From the NCBI GenBank assembly GCA_910587895.1, contig CAJUOE010000036.1:1-37598 (forward strand): a DNA stretch of 37,598 nucleotides, read 5' to 3'. Under the pieces are notes generated by a model, which was given only the letters and a program-made list of their open reading frames with translations, was not told the origin of the DNA and made no database searches. This DNA is from an uncultured Lachnospiraceae bacterium. Lineage in GTDB: Bacteria > Bacillota > Clostridia > Lachnospirales > Lachnospiraceae. Shown here in pieces: positions 25,840 through 32,329 of the stretch; the stretch's first letter is position 1, and every line of letters starts with the position of its first letter. The translations under genes and the position numbers were made by a program.

Positions 25840-26481
25840 ATGGCAGAAACCGTATATCTGAAAATTGAGCAGAATATAAAGGTGACGGAGCCTTCCGTAG
25901 TCTTAAAAGATATCGCAAAACTTACTGCTACGAACCGTCCGCTCATCAATAAGATGAAACAGATGAAGGTATGCAATTTCCATGTTCCTGCCAACCAGAG
26001 CAAGAAAAAGACGCAGATGCAGGTGTTTTCCGTCTTAAAAATTATTGAAATGATCGGGCAGGAATTTCCTAATGTAGAGATCCAAAATATCGGGGAAAAA
26101 GATTTTGTGGTGGAGTATGTACCGAAGGAAGAGCCCAAATGGCTGTTGTATTTAAAGACCGCTGTCTTATGCGTGCTGATATTTTTTGGATCGGCGTTTA
26201 CGATTATGACGTTTAACAATGACGTGGGCGTGGGCGAGGTGTTCATGGACTTCTACCAGCAGGTTATGGGGACGGAGTCGGATGGATTCACTGTTTTGGA
26301 GGTCTGTTATTCCATTGGGCTATTTCTTGGAATCATGATATTTTTCAATCATGTGGGACACAAGAAGATTACGCATGACCCGACGCCAATTCAGGTGGAA
26401 ATGCGTACCTATGAGAAGGACGTGGACACCACATTTATTGAAAACTGCGGGCGCAAGGGAACGAGCAACGATGTGGAATAG
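25840..26481 (+). CDS. spoVAA: Stage V sporulation protein AA
   Basis: This 213-residue protein has a soluble N-terminal half (from VYLKIEQNIKVTEPSVVLKD) followed by two membrane spans (about residues 103-125 and 150-172), the SpoVAA layout. SpoVA proteins sit in the inner forespore membrane and help move dipicolinic acid with calcium into the spore and out at germination. GGAGGCGTGAA precedes the ATG. It is followed by spoVAB after 43 bases. The call rests on family resemblance and on the AA-AB-AC order. Confidence 0.88.
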   Translation: MAETVYLKIEQNIKVTEPSVVLKDIAKLTATNRPLINKMKQMKVCNFHVPANQSKKKTQMQVFSVLKIIEMIGQEFPNVEIQNIGEKDFVVEYVPKEEPKWLLYLKTAVLCVLIFFGSAFTIMTFNNDVGVGEVFMDFYQQVMGTESDGFTVLEVCYSIGLFLGIMIFFNHVGHKKITHDPTPIQVEMRTYEKDVDTTFIENCGRKGTSNDVE

Positions 26482-26524
26482 CCTTTGTCCGGCAGGGATC
26501 TTGAAGGAAAGGAAACCGTAAGAA

Positions 26525-26953
26525 ATGTGGATGAAAGAAGTGTTTTTGGGATTTGTCGGTCTGGCGAGCGGGACGGCGGTTTCCGCAGGCGTGTTCAGTT
26601 TTATCATTACGGTAGGCGTGGTGCCGAGGATTATCGGAAAGAGCCGGACGGCGAATGATGTTATCATTTATGAGAACGCAGTGATTCTGGGTGGAGTGTT
26701 GGGAAATATTTTTGCACTGTTCCATATTCCGCTGCATCTGGGGATTGGGCTGGTCATTGTGTTCGGGCTGTCGGCGGGTATTTTTGTCGGGTGCCTGGCA
26801 GTGGCCCTGGCAGAAATCCTCAACACGTTTCCGATTATGTTTCGCCGGATGGGCATCAAGGAAGGCCTTAGCCTGATTATGTTGTTTATGGCATTGGGAA
26901 AAATGATGGGCGCGCTCTATTTCTATGCCAATCATATGCAGAAATTGTCCTAA
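26525..26953 (+). CDS. spoVAB: Stage V sporulation protein AB
   Basis: This 142-residue hydrophobic protein has about four membrane spans and the SpoVAB pattern (GLASGTAVSAGVFSFIITVG, then VGCLAVALAEILNTFPIMFR). It is an inner forespore membrane part of the dipicolinic acid transport machinery. An in-frame ATG at 26531 is an alternative start. It lies between spoVAA and a 152-base spacer preceding spoVAC. Confidence 0.88.
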   Translation: MWMKEVFLGFVGLASGTAVSAGVFSFIITVGVVPRIIGKSRTANDVIIYENAVILGGVLGNIFALFHIPLHLGIGLVIVFGLSAGIFVGCLAVALAEILNTFPIMFRRMGIKEGLSLIMLFMALGKMMGALYFYANHMQKLS

Positions 26954-27003
26954 GGAGGGACCATATGGCATGAGGAGGGACCCACGAAGTGGGAGGAGCC
27001 CTG

Positions 27004-27081
27004 ATGCCTCTTGGAACAGCCAAAGAAGTAAATCGAAGTTGGGAGGATGCCTTAGGGCTTTTATCGGAGCCGACGAGGTAG
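27004..27081 (+). CDS. Possible 25-residue ORF between spoVAB and spoVAC
   Basis: The 152-base gap contains a short open frame (MPLGTAKEVNRSWEDALGLL and five more residues) with GGAGG 8-9 bases before the ATG. The gap also contains two similar GGAGGGACC stretches (26955 and 26975) and a small hairpin CCCAC-gaa-GTGGG. It may be a small protein, a remnant or simply a structured spacer; nothing else supports translation. Confidence 0.25.
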   Translation: MPLGTAKEVNRSWEDALGLLSEPTR

Positions 27082-27105
27082 AATTGTAGAAAGAGAGGAA
27101 AAATT

Positions 27106-27588
27106 ATGGCTGATCAGCAGACTATGGAAGAGAAAGAAAAAAAGAATCAGGAATACAACGAATATGTCAAACAGGTTACCCCGACGCATTCCCTGCCTGC
27201 CAATATGGTGAAAGCGTTTGTTGTTGGCGGCATTATCTGTATGCTGGGGCAGTTCATTTTGAATATGGCGACAGGCAGTTTTGGTTTGGACAAGGAGACC
27301 GCCGCGGGCTGGTGCAGCATGATACTGGTATTTTTGAGCGTGCTGCTGACAGGATTGAATATTTATCCTCAGATTGCTAACTGGGGCGGTGCGGGCGCAT
27401 TGGTGCCGATTACCGGATTTGCCAATTCTGTTGCGGCTCCCGCCATTGAATTCCAGAAAGAGGGACAGGTCTTTGGAATCGGGTGTAAGATCTTTACGAT
27501 TGCAGGGCCGGTAATTTTGTATGGGATATTTACGAGCTGGCTGTTGGGATTGGGTTACTGGATTGGAAAATTGATTGGAATATTATAG
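27106..27588 (+). CDS. spoVAC: Stage V sporulation protein AC
   Basis: This 160-residue protein shows the SpoVAC hallmarks: an N-terminal NQEYNEYVKQVTPTHSLPAN segment, then KAFVVGGIICMLGQF, and the conserved VPITGFANSVAAPAIEFQKEG, with about four membrane spans. SpoVAC is described as a mechanosensitive channel component in the inner spore membrane that passes dipicolinic acid. AGAGAGG precedes the ATG. spoVAD and spoVAE, which normally follow, are absent; a 65-residue gene takes their place. Confidence 0.92.
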   Translation: MADQQTMEEKEKKNQEYNEYVKQVTPTHSLPANMVKAFVVGGIICMLGQFILNMATGSFGLDKETAAGWCSMILVFLSVLLTGLNIYPQIANWGGAGALVPITGFANSVAAPAIEFQKEGQVFGIGCKIFTIAGPVILYGIFTSWLLGLGYWIGKLIGIL

Positions 27589-27599
27589 GAGGAAGACAA

Positions 27600-27797
27600 A
27601 TGGAAGGAAAAGCAGATGGCAGTTACGATATGCCTATGGGTTTGAGTTTCCAGCTTGGGATGAACCCCAAGGCAATGGATGTATATGGCAAATTAAATGA
27701 TGAGGAAAAACGCCAGGTGGTAGAGGCGGCGAGGAATGTTACCACCAAATCAGAAATGCGTCAGATTGTGTCAGGGCTGGAGAAGAATTTTTGCTGA
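27600..27797 (+). CDS. Unrecognised 65-residue soluble protein at the end of the spoVA operon
   Basis: An AGGAGG site (27587-27592) lies 7 bases before the ATG, and the gene begins 11 bases after spoVAC, so expression with the operon is likely. The product (SYDMPMGLSFQLGMNPKAMD, then LNDEEKRQVVEAARNVTTKS) is helical and soluble, with one Cys at the C-terminus. I recognise no domain. A terminator directly follows, so it is the last gene of the operon. Confidence 0.72.
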   Translation: MEGKADGSYDMPMGLSFQLGMNPKAMDVYGKLNDEEKRQVVEAARNVTTKSEMRQIVSGLEKNFC

Positions 27798-27814
27798 TGC
27801 CTTGCTCATGTTTG

Positions 27815-27855
27815 CCCCGAGGGTATTTGCTTTGCAGGTGTCCTTGGGGTTTTTT
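27815..27855 (+). terminator. Terminator of the spoVA operon
   Basis: CCCCGAGG (27815-27822) pairs with CCTTGGGG (27842-27849, one G-T pair) and is followed by six T residues (27850-27855). It ends the sporulation region and marks the border of the accessory region. Confidence 0.8.
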
Positions 27856-27958
27856 CGTGAGACATTTTGGGCTTTGATACAGCAGAATAATGTGTTAAGA
27901 TATTTGTAGTATAATGAAAATATGTTTGAGTTAGAAGATGAGAAACAGGAGATTTTGT

Positions 27959-28755
27959 ATGTGTGATTATAAACCACCATTTCATGTGACGGACAGAATA
28001 GTATCTTATATTGCGGAGATTAGCGAGCAGGTTGGTCGTATTGCTGTTTTGCAGGAAGGTACCGTCAGTCCTCACTTAAGACGTGAAAACCGCATACGAA
28101 CAATCCATTCTTCGCTTGCGATTGAACATAATCTGAGGACGATTTGTTGAAGGCACATATGCTTATGATGAATGGGCTGATTCCAGAGAATGGAAAGTTC
28201 CGTTCCGGCGGCGTCGGGGTATTTGAAGGGGAGGCGTTGGTTCATTTAGCTCCATCGGCGAAATTTGTTCCAGAGCATATTCATAATCTGTTTGTCTGGT
28301 ATGAGCAATCACAATTGCATCCATTGATTAAGAGCGCAGTGTTTCATTATGAACTATTTTTCTGGCTACCGATAGAGGAGTTAATTCAGTCGAGGCAAAG
28401 GGAATATTATGAGGCGCTTGGCGCGGCAGACAGACAGTCAGACAGCGCCGGATTTGTGGAATTGATGTTGGAAATAATAAGGGATAGCTTGTTGGAAATA
28501 ACCGTTCTTGGTCGCAATACCGACCAAGAAACCGACCAAGAAACCGATCAAGACAGCGTTTCTGTGAATCAACTTCTCTCCGCGCTTGGAGAAAACATTT
28601 TATCGGCAGTGGAATTGATGGAACGCCTTGGGCTTTCTCACAGGCCAACTTTCCGAAAGAATTATCTGAATCCTGCATTAAAAAAACAGTTGATAGAACG
28701 GACAATTCCAGATAAGCCGAACAGTAAAAATCAAAAATATAGGAAACGAAAATGA
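27959..28755 (+). pseudogene. Fic-family protein, degraded by deletions
   Basis: The first frame (MCDYKPPFHVTDRIVSYIAE to IRTIHSSLAIEHN) matches the Fic N-terminal region but runs into a stop at 28150. A second frame from about 28135 (EDDLLKAHMLMMNGLI to the end) resumes the same family about 50 residues further on, so an out-of-frame deletion separates them near 28130. In the second frame FHYEL runs straight into FFWLPIEELI, although active Fic enzymes have HPFxDGNGR at this place. The catalytic AMP-transferring motif is therefore gone. The C-terminal winged-helix-like part (LSAVELMERLGLSHRPTFRK) remains. Neither the first nor the second fragment could AMPylate. A ribosome binding site (AGGAG) still precedes the ATG. 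Confidence 0.82.
28519..28554 (+). repeat. Three tandem 12-base units in the Fic remnant
   Basis: ACCGACCAAGAA occurs twice, followed by ACCGATCAAGAC, encoding TDQE-TDQE-TDQD between the Fic core and its C-terminal DNA-binding-like segment. Similar DQ-rich linkers are seen in intact relatives. Confidence 0.8.
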
Positions 28756-28795
28756 CTAAAAAATGAGGCATTATAATATATGAAAGGTATGAAGA

Positions 28796-31075
28796 ATGAT
28801 AAAGAAATATTATGCCAAATCAAAACTTCCAAACGGCCACCAGCCACCAGTCAAAGAGCATTTGCAGGCGGTTGCAGAGCTTGCCGGGCAGTATGGCAGC
28901 GAATTTGAACGTGGGGAAGAGACTCGTATGGCGGGGTTGTTCCATGATTTTGGCAAATACAGCGATGTTTTTGCTGATGTGTTGGAGGGCAAGAGGACAA
29001 ATATAGACCATGCCATGTGCGGCGCTGCTTTTTTGCATTATTTGAAAAATAATAAAAGTACATATAGACCAATTATAGAGGCGATCAATGGACATCACAC
29101 CGGTTTGGTGGCGTTTGATGAATTAGAATCTGTATTGGACAGCAATTTCCGCGAGGGAACGGAGATTTCCTTAAATAATAATAAAACAGCGGCTATTGCC
29201 GGGAGGGAGAATTATCAAAATGCAGCGGATAATTTCAAACATGATTTTCCAGATTTTAAATTTCCCAAGTTACGGGAATTCATTACTCAAAATAATGAAA
29301 AGATAGAATCGCATAATGTTGAAACTATGTTATACACAAGAATGTTGTTTTCCTGTCTTGTAGATGCTGATTACAGCGTTTCTGCGTCGGACAGGAATCC
29401 GCAATATATGCAGGAGACAGAACGATTCGGTTTTGAGGCGGAGGCATGGTTAGATAAATTAATGGCATTTCAGAGTGAGCTTTCCAGGCAGTCTGTTGCG
29501 GAAACCTCGCTTAATCAAATCAGAAACAGTTTGTTTATGCAATGTGGGAAGATGGGGGATGCTGAGGAAGGACTGTTTACGTTGACCGCTCCAACCGGAA
29601 CGGGAAAAACGTTAGCGCTTCTGCATTTTGCATTGCGTCATTGTATGGCTCACAGTAAACATCGGATTATTGTGGTACTGCCTTTCCTGACATTGGCGGA
29701 ACAAAATACAGCTACATATGCGCAGATTATTCCGGATATTCTGGTAGACCATAGTCAAAGCAATCTCAGTGATGAGGCAAGGGAATTTGCGTCTCGCTGG
29801 AGTACACCGTTTATCATTACCACTTCCGTAAAATTTTTTGAATCCCTTTTTGCAAGCCATCCCACAGATTGCCGGAAATTACATCATTTAACAAACAGTG
29901 TGGTTCTTTTTGATGAAGTTCAGAGTTTGCCGGTGGAAGTAACAGAAACCACGCTTGAGGCAGTAAATGAGTTGTGCCGAACCTACCATTGTACGATGGT
30001 TTTTTCTTCTGCAACGCAGCCGGATTTTGCGGCAATTCCCAACCTGAACTGGAAACCGACAGAAATCATGGCGGGATATCCCGCGTTATTTGCTTTGACA
30101 AAACGTACGCAAATAGAGTGGAGACTAGAGCGTGCAATCCCCTTAAAAGCGATTGCAGGTGAGATGGCAGAGATGGAAAGCGTATGTGTGATTGTTAATT
30201 TGAGAAAACATGCAAAGAAATTGTTTTGTCGATTGAAGGAGCTATGTGCGCAGGAGGAAGTGTTTTTCCTCACGACCGATTTATGCATGGAGCATCGTCG
30301 AATGGTGGTAGAGGAGATTGTCAGACGATTGAAAGGCGGATTGTCATGTCGTGTAGTTGCAACACAATGCATAGAGGCTGGCGTTGATTTGGATTTTGAC
30401 GTGATGTACCGGGCATTGGCGCCGCTGGATGCCATAATTCAGGCTGCCGGGCGTTGCAACAGGAATGGAAGGCTTGCAGATGAGGGACGTGTGGTGGTGT
30501 TTGAACCTCAGGAAGAAGGCTTTCTCTATCCAGGCAATTCCAGGCAAAAATCTGGGAACTGGTATGAAAATGCAGCTGTGTTGGTAAAACGCCTCTGTGC
30601 AAAACATCCGTTGGATATTAATAACCCCGTACAGATAAAAAAGTATTATCGGGAATTATATAAAGGGCAGGCGGATAAAGAAAAGTTAAGGGTGGCATTG
30701 AAACGCAGGGATTTCGCTGAGACGGAAAGGGAATATGAGTTAATTGCAAATAAAGGGATGAAAGTGATTGTTCCTGTTCCCCGGGAAGTATCAGAAAAAG
30801 AATATAATAAATATCAGAAAATGAAACAAGAGGCGTTGAAAAGAGGAATGAACCCCTCATTGATGCGCGAGGCTGCTGCCCTGACGGTGACAATGCCAGT
30901 TTACCAACAGGAAAAACTGGAATATTATATGGAGCGACTGGCTTACGCAGGATGGAAACAGGAAGATGGGGTAAAGAGCGAATATTATATTCTGCGCCCA
31001 CAGTATGAAAAGTATTATACAAAAGATATGGGATTACAGCTGCCAGATGAAATAGCAGGAGGAACTATATGGTAG
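28796..31075 (+). CDS. cas3: CRISPR-associated helicase/nuclease Cas3 (type I-C)
   Basis: This 759-residue protein fuses an HD nuclease domain (His22, and His50-Asp51 in GLFHDFGKYSD) to a superfamily 2 helicase. The helicase has motif I TAPTGTGKT (Lys271), motif II LFDEVQSLP (Asp373-Glu374), motif III FSSATQP and motif VI QAAGRCNRNGR. It is recruited by Cascade to unwind and degrade target DNA. All key residues are visible, so it should be active. AAAGG lies before ATG 28796, and a TATAAT at 28772-28777 may be its -10 box, with no good -35. It is followed by a strong hairpin and an antisense gene, so it is probably transcribed apart from the other cas genes. Confidence 0.95.
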   Translation: MIKKYYAKSKLPNGHQPPVKEHLQAVAELAGQYGSEFERGEETRMAGLFHDFGKYSDVFADVLEGKRTNIDHAMCGAAFLHYLKNNKSTYRPIIEAINGHHTGLVAFDELESVLDSNFREGTEISLNNNKTAAIAGRENYQNAADNFKHDFPDFKFPKLREFITQNNEKIESHNVETMLYTRMLFSCLVDADYSVSASDRNPQYMQETERFGFEAEAWLDKLMAFQSELSRQSVAETSLNQIRNSLFMQCGKMGDAEEGLFTLTAPTGTGKTLALLHFALRHCMAHSKHRIIVVLPFLTLAEQNTATYAQIIPDILVDHSQSNLSDEAREFASRWSTPFIITTSVKFFESLFASHPTDCRKLHHLTNSVVLFDEVQSLPVEVTETTLEAVNELCRTYHCTMVFSSATQPDFAAIPNLNWKPTEIMAGYPALFALTKRTQIEWRLERAIPLKAIAGEMAEMESVCVIVNLRKHAKKLFCRLKELCAQEEVFFLTTDLCMEHRRMVVEEIVRRLKGGLSCRVVATQCIEAGVDLDFDVMYRALAPLDAIIQAAGRCNRNGRLADEGRVVVFEPQEEGFLYPGNSRQKSGNWYENAAVLVKRLCAKHPLDINNPVQIKKYYRELYKGQADKEKLRVALKRRDFAETEREYELIANKGMKVIVPVPREVSEKEYNKYQKMKQEALKRGMNPSLMREAAALTVTMPVYQQEKLEYYMERLAYAGWKQEDGVKSEYYILRPQYEKYYTKDMGLQLPDEIAGGTIW

Positions 31076-31096
31076 TTTGTCTACGATGATTGAAAT

Positions 31097-31143
31097 AAAC
31101 AGAGTGTAAAACCGTGGTAAGCGAAGGGTTTTACACTCTGTTT
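31097..31143. terminator. Long perfect hairpin, likely bidirectional terminator
   Basis: Two 17-base arms (AAACAGAGTGTAAAACC and GGTTTTACACTCTGTTT) pair perfectly around a 13-base loop. The hairpin lies between cas3 (+) and the convergent small gene (-). The T tracts on either side are short, but its position between convergent genes fits a terminator for both strands. Confidence 0.7.
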
Positions 31144-31155
31144 GTGCTTGTAAGT

Positions 31156-31347
31156 TTATTCTTTAATTATGTCAATATCTGTAAGGTTTACGCCGGAAAC
31201 ATTTAATAATGCCTTAATTGTCAGATATTCTTTTTTTAATTCTGCATATGTTTCGGTGGCGTTTTCCTTTCGCGCCAGTAACATATATGTTTGGATCTTT
31301 TTGAAATCATCGATTGCAGCTTTTATTACCTCAATACCAGATGGCAT
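31156..31347 (-). CDS. Unrecognised 63-residue helical protein inside the cas locus
   Basis: The minus-strand frame from ATG (31347-31345) has TAGGTGA 4 bases upstream. A longer in-frame start upstream would lie in the promoter. The product (MPSGIEVIKAAIDDFKKIQT to LTDIDIIKE) looks soluble and mostly helical, with no Cys. Its own good promoter lies upstream and a strong hairpin lies downstream, so it is a complete single-gene unit facing against the cas genes. I recognise no family. A regulator of the locus, an anti-CRISPR, a toxin-antitoxin remnant or an unrelated passenger are all possible, and the sequence does not decide. Confidence 0.7.
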   Translation of the reverse strand: MPSGIEVIKAAIDDFKKIQTYMLLARKENATETYAELKKEYLTIKALLNVSGVNLTDIDIIKE

Positions 31348-31395
31348 ATAATCACCTACTTTCGTGTTGTGGTTTGTACAAGTTGCTACAATGTA

Positions 31396-31424
31396 AGTAT
31401 AACAAAATATAGTAAAAGTGTAAA
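31396..31424 (-). promoter_or_regulatory. Promoter of the antisense small gene
   Basis: Read on the minus strand: TTTACA, a 17-base spacer and TATACT preceded by TGT (extended -10). Transcription should start near 31389, about 42 bases before the ATG. The match is strong, which suggests the gene is expressed without the cas promoters. Confidence 0.7.
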
Positions 31425-31470
31425 GCACGTTAAGATATTGCTAAGAAATATGGATTTTGGTGAAATTAGA

Positions 31471-31499
31471 TTGACATGCTAAAAATATTTATATACAAC
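31471..31499 (+). promoter_or_regulatory. Candidate promoter of the cas5c-cas2 operon
   Basis: A perfect TTGACA (31471-31476), a 17-base spacer and TACAAC (31494-31499) lie about 180 bases before cas5c, 47 bases from the antisense promoter and divergent from it. The stretch 31348-31681 holds these two promoters, a long cas5c leader and one possible short ORF, and no other gene that I can support. Confidence 0.55.
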
Positions 31500-31599
31500 A
31501 AATATGACATTAATCCTATTGCGGGAAAATATGTTTTGAAGATATCGAAACAGTTCTATTATCCTGTGGTAGGAGGGAATAGAAATATATTAATTGTAT

Positions 31600-31677
31600 A
31601 TGAAAATTTCCGTTTTTGCCATTGCAGCCTTGCTGGTTTTTTGGCATCAGATGACAGAGACGGAGACATGGAGGTGA
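31600..31677 (+). CDS. Possible 25-residue hydrophobic leader ORF before cas5c
   Basis: A frame from ATG 31600 reads MKISVFAIAALLVFWHQMTE and ends at a TGA that lies within the cas5c ribosome binding site (GGAGGTGA). Its translation would bring ribosomes to the cas5c start. Its own ribosome binding site is poor: the nearest AGGAGG is 23 bases upstream. It may be chance. Confidence 0.25.
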   Translation: MKISVFAIAALLVFWHQMTETETWR

Positions 31678-31681
31678 TTAT

Positions 31682-32329
31682 TTGCAGGAAATTGTATTGG
31701 AGGTGTGGGGGGATTTTGCCTGCTTTTGCCAGCCTTACAATAAGGTGGAACGTCTGACAGCGCCATTTCCAACCCCTTCGGCAGCCAAAGGGATTTTGTC
31801 GGCAATTTATTTGAAACCGGCAGAGTTTTATTACCAGATTAACCGCATTGAAGTTTTAAATCCAATCCGCTATATCAGTTTTAAGCGCAATGAGGTTAAG
31901 TGCAGGGTGAATGATAAGGTGGTTTTTGCAGAAGAGGAACGGACGCAGCGGCAGACGGTAGCATTGAAGGATGTCCGTTATCGCATTGCGGCATCTATTA
32001 TTCCAAGGGAAGAATTTGCAGGAAAAGAAAAGCAGCTCTATGAGCAGGCGTTGCGTCGTATCCGCAATGGCAAATGTTTTCATCAGCCTGCGCTTGGGAT
32101 GCGGGAATTTGCGGCCTATTTTGAGGAGAGCGATGGGAGGCGGCAGCCGATTGAGGAGAGTTTAGATGCCGGTTTTATGGTGTATGACGTATTCAGTCCC
32201 TATGATTATGTCGTGCGTAAAAAGGCAGAACCACAGCTTTCATTGTATCATGCAGTGATGGAACATGGAGTCATTCAGGTTCCGCCGTATGAAAGCCCGG
32301 AGGTTTTGAAAGGGGGAGCGATATGTTAA
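31682..32329 (+). CDS. cas5c: Cas5c (Cas5d), crRNA-processing Cascade subunit
   Basis: This 215-residue RAMP protein of type I-C contains the family signatures PSAAKGILSAIYLKP, VLNPIRYISFKRNEV and KCFHQPALGMREFAA. In type I-C, which lacks Cas6, Cas5 cuts the repeat RNA and stays at the 5' handle. Tyr43 (in AIYLKP) probably matches the catalytic Tyr46 of Bacillus halodurans Cas5d; the Lys/His partners are less clear, with Lys115, Lys131 and His134 as candidates. It starts with TTG 31682 behind a near-perfect GGAGGTGA. Its end overlaps the cas8c start by 7 bases. Confidence 0.92.
   Translation: MQEIVLEVWGDFACFCQPYNKVERLTAPFPTPSAAKGILSAIYLKPAEFYYQINRIEVLNPIRYISFKRNEVKCRVNDKVVFAEEERTQRQTVALKDVRYRIAASIIPREEFAGKEKQLYEQALRRIRNGKCFHQPALGMREFAAYFEESDGRRQPIEESLDAGFMVYDVFSPYDYVVRKKAEPQLSLYHAVMEHGVIQVPPYESPEVLKGGAIC

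Noticed and set aside
31476..31757. 93-residue + strand ORF before and across the start of cas5c
   Set aside because: It begins inside the -35 element of the cas5c promoter, has no ribosome binding site, and its second half only reads cas5c in the wrong frame.
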